Shown here: positions 9,164 to 17,564 of the stretch, piece after piece
How positions within the stretch are numbered: the first letter of the stretch is position 1
How the letters are laid out: each line of letters starts with the position of its first letter
DNA from: Thermomicrobiales bacterium
GTDB lineage: Bacteria > Chloroflexota > Chloroflexia > Thermomicrobiales > UBA6265
Length of the DNA: 64,000 nucleotides
NCBI GenBank assembly: GCA_023957115.1
Contig: JAMLHN010000016.1
Coordinates: forward strand, 1 to 64,000
Direction of reading: 5' to 3'
Notes under the pieces: model-generated
The model's input: the letters and a program-made list of their open reading frames with translations, nothing else
The model's database searches: none
Told to the model about the DNA's origin: nothing
Made by a program: the position numbers and the translations under genes

Positions 9164-10443
9164 GCGACGATGGCGGCGAAGGTCGCCAGATCGAGAAACC
9201 CGGAGACTTCGACCCTACTGACATGCCATCGGTTCAGAGAACCGTCGAAGTACTGCACGCCATTCATGGCATCGAACGCAATTTGATATCCGGACAGCGC
9301 GACGACCTCTGTGGTCGTTGCGCTATACGACCCGAACGGATAGGCGAAACAGGTCGTGGAGACGCCGAGAATCGAATCCAGCCACTCCTTGTTCGCCGCC
9401 ACTTCGTAGACCTGGCCCTCGTAACTGAGCTGATCGAGAAACTGGTGACTGACCGTGTGACCGCAGACCTCGCCGTATTGATTGAGCTCCCAGATCTCAT
9501 CGGGTGAAAGCTGTGCGTAGCTCGGCAGGAAATACGTCCCCTTGAATCCATATGCGGCGAGCAGATCTCGGAAAATCCGGACCGATGCCCAGCCGTCGTC
9601 TACGGAGAGAATGACCGGCCGAGCCGGAAGTGGCGCGCCGTAGTCGAGATGCGCGATGAGATCGCGCGGGGTTATCGAGTTGTACCCGTTGTCCCGCAGC
9701 CAGATGAGCTGTTCTTCGAGTTGCCAGGGCGCGACCCGGTACCGATCGGTGAAATCGCCGATATCGTGATACATGAGCACCGCAACGGCGACGGGTTGGA
9801 CCCACGAGCCCGGAGGCGCATATCCACCTGCATACATATAGCCGTCACCCAGCGGCGTCGAGACCGGCAGCCACGACTCTCCGTCCTGCTCAGTCGCCGG
9901 CCCCATGATCGTCACCGGCGTCCCGCCGTTGAGCTCAGTCAGGACCGAACATCCCAACCCCGGACCATTGCGGAGATTCACGACTTCGGCAGTGAAGCCG
10001 GTTTCTCCAGTATCCGAGAACGTTCCCCTCGAGCCGCATGTGCCGTCGGCCGCCGTGGGCTGAATGCTTTCGAGAATGACATACCCCACTCCGGCGCTGG
10101 TCGAAACCGGTATCCAGATGTAGTCCTCGTCCTCGGTTTGTTCCCCGATCAGATAGACAGCCGTGTCGCGGTCCAGCTCCGCGACGATCTCGCAGGTTGT
10201 ACTCGGACCGGATCGCAGATTCAGCTCAGGGACCGAAACGACGTAGCGCGGTCCCATCGAACTCGCGTCCAGTGTCGGGGCGCACATGGCACGAACCGTC
10301 GACGTGGGCTTACCGTCTTCGTTCCCCGCGGGGTTACTCGCCAACGCGTGAGCTGGCGACAACAAGGGAGGCGCCAGCATGAGCGCACAGATCGCGGAAA
10401 CGAGCGCCAGGCGCCCCCGCATCGGAATCCATTGTATGGACAT
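9157..10443 (-). CDS. Secreted SH3b-NodB polysaccharide deacetylase, copy 1
   Basis: The protein has 428 aa. A signal peptide (1-34, ending AHALA) precedes two bacterial SH3 repeats (about 67-127 and 152-208, each with an LR.GP motif). A NodB/CE4 deacetylase domain follows from about 218. Metal-site motifs are present: DD282-283 in SVDDGW and HTVSH at 329-333, plus FAYPFG further on. CE4 enzymes remove N-acetyl groups from peptidoglycan, chitin or exopolysaccharide, and the SH3b modules suggest attachment to the cell wall. It is a close paralogue of the next gene, with the same domain order and the same promoter/operator layout. Confidence 0.92.
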   Translation of the reverse strand: MSIQWIPMRGRLALVSAICALMLAPPLLSPAHALASNPAGNEDGKPTSTVRAMCAPTLDASSMGPRYVVSVPELNLRSGPSTTCEIVAELDRDTAVYLIGEQTEDEDYIWIPVSTSAGVGYVILESIQPTAADGTCGSRGTFSDTGETGFTAEVVNLRNGPGLGCSVLTELNGGTPVTIMGPATEQDGESWLPVSTPLGDGYMYAGGYAPPGSWVQPVAVAVLMYHDIGDFTDRYRVAPWQLEEQLIWLRDNGYNSITPRDLIAHLDYGAPLPARPVILSVDDGWASVRIFRDLLAAYGFKGTYFLPSYAQLSPDEIWELNQYGEVCGHTVSHQFLDQLSYEGQVYEVAANKEWLDSILGVSTTCFAYPFGSYSATTTEVVALSGYQIAFDAMNGVQYFDGSLNRWHVSRVEVSGFLDLATFAAIVAY

Positions 10444-10481
10444 CGAAACCCTCGACCCATCTCTACCATGGCGGGAACTAT

Positions 10482-10493
10482 GCGTACGTACGC
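10482..10493. promoter_or_regulatory. Palindromic operator candidate, deacetylase copy 1
   Basis: GCGTACGTACGC is a perfect 12-bp palindrome, 39-50 bp upstream of the start codon and 21 bp downstream of the -10 box. It lies at about +15 to +26 of the transcript. The same core occurs at the same position before the paralogue, which argues for a shared repressor. Confidence 0.65.
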
Positions 10494-10514
10494 GGGTATC
10501 ACAAGGGTAAGGTC

Positions 10515-10543
10515 AGTATAGAGGCCGTGCTGGTGGGCCGCAA
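10515..10543 (-). promoter_or_regulatory. Promoter of deacetylase copy 1
   Basis: On the minus strand TTGCGG (10543-10538) and TATACT (10520-10515) are separated by exactly 17 bp. The paralogue has the same arrangement, TTGTCG-17-TATACT. The remaining bases of 10550-10645 show no further feature. Confidence 0.65.
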
Positions 10544-10645
10544 CATGCAGTCACACATTCTCCCAACGCAGCATCCGAATACGGTTGCCAATGGCGTTCC
10601 AGGAAACCGCAGAGCGTTGCATCAGCGCCGGTCTCGGATTGCGCT

Positions 10646-11923
10646 CTAGAAGGTCACGACCGCGGCGAAGGTGGACAGGTCCCAATCGCCGGAGACCTCG
10701 ATCCGCGTGATGTGCCAGCGATCCATGTACTCGAAGTACTGCAATCCATCCCAGGCGTGGAACGCGACCTGATACCCGGCGTCGATCACGATCTGGGTTG
10801 TCGTGTCGTTGAATGCGCCGAATGGATACGCAAAGCAGGTCGCGGATGTTCCGATGATCGCGTCAAGCCATGCCTTGTTTTCGACGATCTCATACCACTG
10901 GCCGTCATAGCCCAGCTGGTCGAGGAACGGATGGCTCACGCTGTGTCCACACACCTCACCGTTTTGGTTTAGATCGTAGATCTCTTCTGGTGTCAGCTCG
11001 GCGTAATTGGGCAGCATGTACGTGCCCTTGAACCCATAGGCGGTCAGGAGATCGCGAAAGACGCGCGCGGACGCCCAGCCGTCGTCGACCGAGAGAATCA
11101 CTGGGCGTGGCGGCAACGGAGCGCCCGTATCCAGAAATGCAACCAGATCGCGCGGCGTGATCGACGTATATCCGTTGTCCCGCAGCCAGATCAGCTGCTG
11201 TTCGAGCTGCCACGGCGCCACCACGAATCGGTTGTAGTTGTCATTGAGATCGTGATACATCAAGACAGCGACGGCAACCGGCTGTTCCCAGCTCCCCGGA
11301 GGCGCGTAGGCGTCATGGACGATGTATCCGTCCCCCATCGGGGAAGAGACCGGCAGCCAGATCTCCCCATCACCCTCGATCGACTTACCGCGGACCTGGA
11401 CCGGTGTTCCCGAATTCAGCTGGGCGATGATCGCGCAACCGAGCCCCGGTCCGCTGCGAAGATTTACCGCGTCGGAGGTAAAGCCGTCCTCGCCCGTCTC
11501 AGCACGCGCCTCGGCTTTGACACAGGTCACTCCGTCGGGAACTTCCTGGATATTCGCGACGACGACGAAGCCCTCTCCAGATTCGGACGAAACTGGAGCC
11601 CAACTGTAGTCATCGCCGTCCACGAGGTCACCCACGACGACCAGGGCGGTATCGCGTTCGAGCTCGGCAACGATATCGCATGACGTGCTCGGACCGGAGC
11701 GAAGGTTCGTCTCCGCCGAGGACACGATGTACCGGTCACCTGCGTCCGCGGTGGTCAATGCTGGCTTGCATGGGTCCGATGGTCCTGTGGGAGTCGCCGA
11801 TGCCGGCGTGACCGTCTGCGCGGACACGGCGGCCAGCGGCAGGACCGTCGCTATCACGACCAGAGCAACAACGCACAGAACCGAGAACCTATACCTGTGC
11901 GAACGACGAGCGGAAACCAGCAT
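10646..11923 (-). CDS. Secreted SH3b-NodB polysaccharide deacetylase, copy 2
   Basis: A 425-residue paralogue of the preceding gene: hydrophobic signal (about 10-34, ending AVSAQ), two SH3b repeats with LRSGP motifs, then a NodB/CE4 domain with MYHD, SVDDGW, HSVSH and FAYPFG. The open frame extends 59 codons further upstream, but that extension has no coding character. The ATG at 11923 puts the signal peptide at the N terminus and the operator in the 5' UTR. The pair are tandem and similarly oriented, so a tandem duplication is likely. The probable role is cell-envelope glycan deacetylation. Confidence 0.92.
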   Translation of the reverse strand: MLVSARRSHRYRFSVLCVVALVVIATVLPLAAVSAQTVTPASATPTGPSDPCKPALTTADAGDRYIVSSAETNLRSGPSTSCDIVAELERDTALVVVGDLVDGDDYSWAPVSSESGEGFVVVANIQEVPDGVTCVKAEARAETGEDGFTSDAVNLRSGPGLGCAIIAQLNSGTPVQVRGKSIEGDGEIWLPVSSPMGDGYIVHDAYAPPGSWEQPVAVAVLMYHDLNDNYNRFVVAPWQLEQQLIWLRDNGYTSITPRDLVAFLDTGAPLPPRPVILSVDDGWASARVFRDLLTAYGFKGTYMLPNYAELTPEEIYDLNQNGEVCGHSVSHPFLDQLGYDGQWYEIVENKAWLDAIIGTSATCFAYPFGAFNDTTTQIVIDAGYQVAFHAWDGLQYFEYMDRWHITRIEVSGDWDLSTFAAVVTF

Positions 11924-11964
11924 GTGAGCGCCCCAGGACCTATCCAAGACAGAAGAAAACAGAA

Positions 11965-11988
11965 AATCATGCGTACGTACGCATGATT
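11965..11988. promoter_or_regulatory. Perfect 24-bp palindromic operator, deacetylase copy 2
   Basis: The core GCGTACGTACGC (11971-11982) extends to a perfect 24-bp palindrome flanked by AATCAT and ATGATT. It lies 42-65 bp upstream of the start codon and 16 bp downstream of the -10 box, matching the placement in copy 1. A repressor bound here would block early elongation or initiation. Confidence 0.75.
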
Positions 11989-12004
11989 CCAACCACGCCG
12001 TCCC

Positions 12005-12033
12005 AGTATAGAGGTGAGTCGATGCACCGACAA
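12005..12033 (-). promoter_or_regulatory. Promoter of deacetylase copy 2
   Basis: On the minus strand TTGTCG (12033-12028), a 17-bp spacer and TATACT (12010-12005). The -10 hexamer and its downstream bases are shared with copy 1. Confidence 0.65.
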
Positions 12034-12102
12034 TGAGACGTCCGAGCGCAGAAGGGGTTTCGCGTCCCGCGTTGCTGGGCCGACCGTTCATTTCATCCAA
12101 AT

Positions 12103-12134
12103 GCGAAAGACCGGAGACAAGCTCGGTCTTTCGC
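12103..12134 (-). terminator. Stem-loop downstream of hdeD-like gene
   Basis: A perfect 11-bp stem (12103-12113 with 12124-12134) with a 10-nt loop lies about 30 bp past the hdeD-like stop codon. It has no T-run, so it may be a weak or factor-assisted terminator separating hdeD from the deacetylase promoter. Confidence 0.5.
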
Positions 12135-12164
12135 GACGCTCGTTCGATGGGACCAGACGCCAGC

Positions 12165-12809
12165 TCAGTGCGCCTTTCTCATCGTCACCGTGTTTTCAGC
12201 GGCAGTCGCTCGATCGTCGATCTTGTTCCGCAGACCGCGAATCTTGAACGCTACCAAGATGAGGAAGATCCCGTAGACGATCGCGATCGAACCGATTGCC
12301 CAGGTGGTGGCCAATGCTCCCCGGCCGGGCTCTACGACAAGGTAGATTCCCACCAGCACACCAAGCAACCCGACCAGTCCCTGCATCCACGGACTCATGA
12401 GATGCCCGTCACTCGTGAATGCGCTCACCAAAAGAAACATACCGGTCAGCATCGTCCAAACGCCGAAGATGACCATCAAGGTGACCGCGCCGAGACCCGG
12501 CGCAACCCAGAGCACGATACCGCCGATGATCTGTACGACACCCCAAAGGAGCAGGAGAATCCTGCGTCCCCAGCTGAGCTCACCGTGCCGCATGGAGCCG
12601 ATGACGCTCACCACACCATCGAGGATGATATACGCGCCCAGAATCCAGATCAGCGTAACGAGCGTCAGCCCCGGCCATGCCCAAGCCGCGACTCCGAACA
12701 GGATCGCCAACGCACCACGCACCAACCAGAGCCACCAGAGATCGAGAATCTCCTTGGCCGTTTCGGTCATTCGCTCGACTTCGAACACATTAGGCATGCC
12801 CGATTGCAT
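12165..12809 (-). CDS. HdeD/DUF308 family membrane protein
   Basis: This 214-residue protein has six predicted helices arranged as repeated pairs, with the family's GxxxIxxG-type segments (LIWILGAYIILDGVVSVIG and VMVIFGVWTMLTGM-like parts). HdeD proteins are associated with acid resistance in enterobacteria, but their biochemical role is not known. The ATG at 12809 has a GAGAG sequence five bases upstream and was preferred to internal ATGs at 12797 and 12770. It is transcribed toward the deacetylase pair but separated by a hairpin and their own promoter. Confidence 0.85.
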   Translation of the reverse strand: MQSGMPNVFEVERMTETAKEILDLWWLWLVRGALAILFGVAAWAWPGLTLVTLIWILGAYIILDGVVSVIGSMRHGELSWGRRILLLLWGVVQIIGGIVLWVAPGLGAVTLMVIFGVWTMLTGMFLLVSAFTSDGHLMSPWMQGLVGLLGVLVGIYLVVEPGRGALATTWAIGSIAIVYGIFLILVAFKIRGLRNKIDDRATAAENTVTMRKAH

Positions 12810-12989
12810 TCGCGCTCTCTTTCCGATGTACGCATGGCTCGCTCAGAAATTCCTCAGGTATGGTACCGGGAACGTGCAAAGCCGCAGAGATCGTTCTTGT
12901 GTCCCTTCGACATGGCACACGCGGGATCGCAGCGGGTCTGTGAGAAAATGGGGCGGTGACGGCTGGGTACGAATCGAGGTGAATTGCGG

Positions 12990-14543
12990 TTGGCTCATTC
13001 GGTTGGCAACGACGCCCTGATTCTCGGAATCGACCTCGGCACGACCTCGACCAAGGCGGTTGCGTACGACATCCGCGGTCACATGGTGGCGACAGCCTCG
13101 ATGCCGACCGATACGCATTATCCGCGACCGCTTTGGGCGTACTTCGAACCGGAAGAGCTTTGGAACGCCGCGGCATCGGCGGTACGGGCAGTGGTGGATC
13201 AGATTGGCGACCCGGCTCGTATCCAATCGGTTGCCGTCGCCAGCTTTGCCGAGGCCGGTGTTCCGGTCGATGCGCACGGGAAGCCGGTCTACAACGTCAT
13301 TGCCTGGTTCGACCGCCGTACGATTCCGCAAGCCGATTGGCTCACCGCAACCGTCGGCGAGCAACGGCTCTTCGAGCGGTCCGGGCTGGCCCTCCAACCC
13401 ATCTTCACCCTCTGCAAGCTGCTTTGGCTCAAGGAAAACGAACCAGAGGTCTGGGCAAACACGCACGAGTGGCTCATGGCGGACAGCTACATCGCCTGGC
13501 GACTGGGTGGGTCGCCGGCGAGCGACTATTCACAGGCAGCCCGCACCCTGGCGTTCGATCTCCAGCGATTCGAATGGGACACGGAACTGGTCGAGCAGGT
13601 CGGAATCGACCCCAGCATCCTCTCACCGGTCATGCCGGCCGGAACCGCGATCGGCACGGTCAGCGCAGAAGGCGCGGCCGCAACCGGTCTGCTTCCCGGA
13701 ACGGTCATCGGTGTCGGTGGTCACGATCACGTCTGCGGAGCGTTCGCAGCCGGAGTCACCCAACATGGCGCCGTGCTCGACTCGATGGGAACCGCCGAAG
13801 CATTGTTCGTGGCCCTCGACGCGCCGGTCTGGGATCCCGATCTGGGACGCCTGGGGTATACCCAGGGCGCCCATGTCGCGGCCGGCAAATACTACGGGTT
13901 CGGCGGCCTCTACACCTCGGGAGCGTCGGTCGACTGGATACGTTCCGTCACGGGGATCGAGGACCGGATGGCAGCGGTGAACGCCGCCGCATCGATACCG
14001 CCGGGGAGCAACGGGGCCACCTTCATGCCTCATCTCCGGCTCTCCAGCCCGCCGAACATCGACCCCAGGTCACGCGGCGCTTTCGTTGGACTGACGACCG
14101 ATATCGACGCCGCCTCGCTGGTCCGCGCCGTTTTCGAAGGGGTCGCCTATGAAGCGCGGCTCTCGGTCGAACCGCTGGTGCAATTTGCCGGGTCAACGAC
14201 GCTGCCCGATTTTACGGTGATCGGGGGCAGCTCCCGCAACGAGCTGCTGCTGCAGATCAAGGCGTCGGTCACCAATCGACCGCATCATGTGATGGCCATT
14301 CACGAGGCTACCGCCCTCGGCGCCGCCCTCCTCGGCGGACTGGCGGCCGGAATCTACCGGGATTCGGACGACGTGCATGCCACGATCGATCTCGTGAGCA
14401 CCACGATCGAACCCGATCCCGACGCCGCAGCCTTCTATGATGACTTCTACCAAACGATCTACAAAGACTTGTATACCGCCCTGAAACCAATCAACCATCG
14501 AATTTACGACGAAGTCGTCGATACGGCCACCGAATCCGGATGA
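12990..14543 (+). CDS. FGGY-family carbohydrate kinase 1
   Basis: About 517 aa with the two ASKHA-fold FGGY domains: ILGIDLGTTSTK phosphate loop at the N terminus, a GVGGHDHVCGA segment before the second domain, and a later TALGAALLGG adenosine motif. The family phosphorylates pentuloses, polyols and related sugars. The SFAEAG segment replaces the GQMHG/GQQHG seen in true xylulokinases, so the substrate is open. A TTG start at 12990 is nine bases from GAGGTG; another TTG two codons upstream is possible. It overlaps the next kinase by ATGA (4 bp), so the two are coupled. Confidence 0.85.
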   Translation: MAHSVGNDALILGIDLGTTSTKAVAYDIRGHMVATASMPTDTHYPRPLWAYFEPEELWNAAASAVRAVVDQIGDPARIQSVAVASFAEAGVPVDAHGKPVYNVIAWFDRRTIPQADWLTATVGEQRLFERSGLALQPIFTLCKLLWLKENEPEVWANTHEWLMADSYIAWRLGGSPASDYSQAARTLAFDLQRFEWDTELVEQVGIDPSILSPVMPAGTAIGTVSAEGAAATGLLPGTVIGVGGHDHVCGAFAAGVTQHGAVLDSMGTAEALFVALDAPVWDPDLGRLGYTQGAHVAAGKYYGFGGLYTSGASVDWIRSVTGIEDRMAAVNAAASIPPGSNGATFMPHLRLSSPPNIDPRSRGAFVGLTTDIDAASLVRAVFEGVAYEARLSVEPLVQFAGSTTLPDFTVIGGSSRNELLLQIKASVTNRPHHVMAIHEATALGAALLGGLAAGIYRDSDDVHATIDLVSTTIEPDPDAAAFYDDFYQTIYKDLYTALKPINHRIYDEVVDTATESG

Positions 14544-16075
14544 GCACTCCAGCCGTTCTCGCGCTCGACCTGGGTACCGGTTCGATCAAGGCGCTTGTCG
14601 TCGACCAGCAGTGTCAAGTCCTCGGTTCGGGATCCTCGCAGTATCCGGTCGACCGCCCGCATGACGGTTGGGCAGAGCAAGGCCCAATGTCGTGGTGGAC
14701 GGCAACCGCCGAAGCCGCGCGCGGTGCACTCGGACAGGCCAACGCCGTCGAAATCGCCGCGATCGGCATCAGCGGGCAGATGCACGGAACCGTTCTGCTC
14801 GATTCCAGCGGCTCGCCTGTACGCGCTGCCATCATTTGGGAGGATCGGAGAAGCTCTGAACAAGTTCGGACCTTGACCGAGCGTATTGGCGCGCAGCGCT
14901 TGATCGAGCTTTGCGGAAGTCCACTTGCCACCGGCTTCCAGGCGGCAACCCTGGCCTGGCTGATCGAGCGCGAGCCGGCGTCGATCGCGCGGACCGCTCA
15001 TGTGCTCCTGCCAGGAGACTATCTCCGCTACCGCCTGACCGGCGAGTTCGCGACCGAGCCAAGCGATGCGTCGAGCACACTGCTGTTCGACATCGATCGA
15101 TACGACTGGGCCGGTGAGGTGATCGACGCAGTAGGCATCGATCGCGATCTCTTCCCCAAGACCCTGCCGTCCGCGGCGGTGACGGGCACGTTGTCGGAGC
15201 GAGCTGCGAACGATCTCGGCCTTCAGCCAGGCATCCCAGTCACGGGTGGCGGGGGCGACGCGCCGCTCGCCGCGCTAGCCGCCGGCGCAACGAATGCGAA
15301 CACGTTGCTCCTGACCATCAGCACCGGATCGCAGGCAATCCTTCCGGCGGAGTTGCCGGTCGTCGATCTCGCCGGCCGCATCCACACCTGGTGTAGTCCG
15401 GCCGGACCCAGTTCCGGATTGCCGCGGTGGTACCAGATGGGAGCGACTCTGGCGTCCGGACGCGCGCTACGCTGGCTCCGGGAAGAAATCATGACCGGCA
15501 ATACCAATCAGCTCGACGCATCCGTGGCCTCGGTTCCACCCGCCTCGGACGGGGTGATCTTCCTCCCGTATCTCAACGGCGAGCGAACGCCGCATATGGA
15601 CCCCGATGCGTCGGGCGCATTCATCGGGTTGAAGGCGCATCATGGACCCGGCGAGCTCAGTCGCGCGGTCATGGAAGGGAGCGCCTTCGGACTCTTCGAC
15701 GCCTACCAGGTGCTGCACGAGCTTGGTGGCAAACCTGAGCGCATCGTCCTGGCCGGGGGTGGCGCGCGGAGCCGCATCTGGACCGAAATCGTCGCCGGAA
15801 TCTTCGACCTACCGGTCGATCCGTTGCAGGAGTCGGAAGGTAGCGCGATGGGCGCCGCCATCGTAGCCGGGACGGCCATCGGCTGGTTCGATTTGGCGGA
15901 GGGTGCAACCCGCTCGGCCCGCTTCGGTGCCCGCGTCGAGCCCGATCCGCACTCGGCCGCGATCTATCGGGATCTGCACCCGATCTTTCAACGCGCCTAC
16001 CGCTTGCTGAGAGACGATCTTCACGCGCTGGGCGAGATCGCGACCCGGGCGCGTTCGGCATCGATCAACGCCTGA
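14540..16075 (+). CDS. xylB: Xylulokinase-like FGGY kinase
   Basis: A 511-residue FGGY kinase with LALDLGTGSIK at the N terminus and the xylulokinase signature ISGQMHG near residue 75. It also has the second-domain features GGGGDAP, NGERTPHMDP and GGGARSRIW. Likely reaction: D-xylulose plus ATP to D-xylulose 5-phosphate. It is coupled to kinase 1, which may act on another sugar of the same route. Its 3' end overlaps the convergent third kinase by 55 bp. Confidence 0.82.
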   Translation: MSTPAVLALDLGTGSIKALVVDQQCQVLGSGSSQYPVDRPHDGWAEQGPMSWWTATAEAARGALGQANAVEIAAIGISGQMHGTVLLDSSGSPVRAAIIWEDRRSSEQVRTLTERIGAQRLIELCGSPLATGFQAATLAWLIEREPASIARTAHVLLPGDYLRYRLTGEFATEPSDASSTLLFDIDRYDWAGEVIDAVGIDRDLFPKTLPSAAVTGTLSERAANDLGLQPGIPVTGGGGDAPLAALAAGATNANTLLLTISTGSQAILPAELPVVDLAGRIHTWCSPAGPSSGLPRWYQMGATLASGRALRWLREEIMTGNTNQLDASVASVPPASDGVIFLPYLNGERTPHMDPDASGAFIGLKAHHGPGELSRAVMEGSAFGLFDAYQVLHELGGKPERIVLAGGGARSRIWTEIVAGIFDLPVDPLQESEGSAMGAAIVAGTAIGWFDLAEGATRSARFGARVEPDPHSAAIYRDLHPIFQRAYRLLRDDLHALGEIATRARSASINA

Positions 16076-17475
16076 CGCTCATCGAGTCGGAATCGCTGTG
16101 CAAACTCCGGTCTCGGTTGCGCGGTCGTCACCACCGGCGGACGCCAGCGACCGGAAAGCTCGACCACCGATGCTCCCATCGCCACCGCGGCGGCCTGAAT
16201 GGCTGCGCCGAACGCGACATGCTCCTTCCCCCCAAGCACCGTGACTGGCAATTGGACAGCGTCAGCAATGGCCTGCTGCCAGGTCGCATGCGCGCTTCCA
16301 CCACCGACCAGCACGATCCCGGGAGCCTCGATGGTCAGCCGGCGCAACGCGTCGATACAGTAGGCAAGCCCGGCCGCCACGCCATCGACGGCCGCACGCG
16401 CCATTCGCCCGGGGTCCAGATTCGAGGTGGTGACACCGTGGAATGACCCCGTGGCGTGGGGAAGATTCGGTGTTCGCTCGCCGGCCAGATAGGGCATGAG
16501 TAGCAGGCCATCGGCACCGGGCTCGAGCGTTCCGGCCCGATCCAACGCCTGGACAAGGGTCTGGCCGGTGGCGGCGGCAACCGAATCGACAACCCGCGTG
16601 CAATTCAGCATGCAGGCCAGGGGCAAGTACCGCCCGGTTGCATCGGCGAACCCGCAGACCTCGCCGGTCGGGTCCGCGGTTGGCTCGTCCGATACCGCGT
16701 AGGCGGTCCCACTCGTACCGAGACTGACGACGTAGTGCCCAGGCGCCGCGCCAATTCCCAATGCCGCGCCCATATTGTCCCCGGTACCAACCGCCACCGG
16801 AATACCCGGCGTCAATCCCAGAAACGAGGCCGCAACGCGTGTAAGCATGCCGGCACAGTCATTCGGGCCGAGCACCTCTGGCAATTGGATACGAGCGGCA
16901 AACCCCACCCCTGTGGCCAGCTCGAGCAGATGCCGGCGCGTCGATTCGGTGATCGGACTCCACCAGCCGGACCCGGAGGCATCTCCCCGATCGGTCGTCA
17001 AGACGCCGGTCAGTTTCCAGGTCAGCCAGTCGTGCGGGAGGCAGATGGCGCCAATCGATTCAAGCGCGTCCGGAGCGGTGCGGGCCAGATGCGCGACCTT
17101 GGCGATGGTGATCGACGCGACCAGCCGGGTGCCGGTCTCGGCAGCAAAATCCGCGAGCTGGTTCAACCGTTCGGCATCCGGGGCCGCATCGGTGTTGTTC
17201 CAGAGGGGAGCCGGTCGAGTCGGATTCCCATTGATATCCGCAGTCACGAGGCCATGTTGCTGACCAGCGACCGAGATACCCGCAACCTTCAATCCCGTCT
17301 GGACGATAGGTTCGACCGCGAGCCGCAACGCTTCCCACCAGTCACCTGGCCATTGGGTATCGGCGCCGCTATGCGGCGCGCGTCCTTCCGCCACGATGGC
17401 GCCTGTCGCCAGATCCAATGCAACCGCCTTGGTCGATTGCGTGCTCGAATCGATTCCCAGAACGACTTCGTTCAT
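16021..17475 (-). CDS. FGGY-family kinase 3 (xylulokinase-like)
   Basis: A 484-residue FGGY kinase on the opposite strand, with LGIDSSTQSTK, SVAGQQHG, GTGDNMGAA, LAGERTPNLP and a C-terminal GGGSAHATWQ segment. GQQHG is the xylulokinase-type substrate motif, so this may be a second xylulokinase or a related pentulokinase. The ATG at 17475 sits close to GAGAGGA and GGGAGG; the in-frame GTG four codons earlier is less likely. It is divergent from the isomerase gene and convergent with xylB. Confidence 0.82.
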   Translation of the reverse strand: MNEVVLGIDSSTQSTKAVALDLATGAIVAEGRAPHSGADTQWPGDWWEALRLAVEPIVQTGLKVAGISVAGQQHGLVTADINGNPTRPAPLWNNTDAAPDAERLNQLADFAAETGTRLVASITIAKVAHLARTAPDALESIGAICLPHDWLTWKLTGVLTTDRGDASGSGWWSPITESTRRHLLELATGVGFAARIQLPEVLGPNDCAGMLTRVAASFLGLTPGIPVAVGTGDNMGAALGIGAAPGHYVVSLGTSGTAYAVSDEPTADPTGEVCGFADATGRYLPLACMLNCTRVVDSVAAATGQTLVQALDRAGTLEPGADGLLLMPYLAGERTPNLPHATGSFHGVTTSNLDPGRMARAAVDGVAAGLAYCIDALRRLTIEAPGIVLVGGGSAHATWQQAIADAVQLPVTVLGGKEHVAFGAAIQAAAVAMGASVVELSGRWRPPVVTTAQPRPEFAQRFRLDERQALIDAERARVAISPSA

Positions 17476-17550
17476 CGGTCCTCTCACCTCCCGCGATCAC
17501 TCCGTTATTCTGACGGCAGCGAAAGCCGGCTGCACGGCAGATTTGGACCA

Positions 17551-17556
17551 AGGAGG
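17551..17556 (+). promoter_or_regulatory. Ribosome binding site fixing a TTG start
   Basis: AGGAGG lies eight bases before a TTG codon at 17565. No ATG or GTG is near, so this consensus site supports TTG initiation of the isomerase-like gene. Confidence 0.7.
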
Positions 17557-17564
17557 TTCTCCCC

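Noticed and set aside
12033..12959. 308-codon open frame antisense to the hdeD-like gene
   Set aside because: Composition is Asp/Arg/Gln/His-rich with no domain; it mirrors membrane-helix codons on the other strand.
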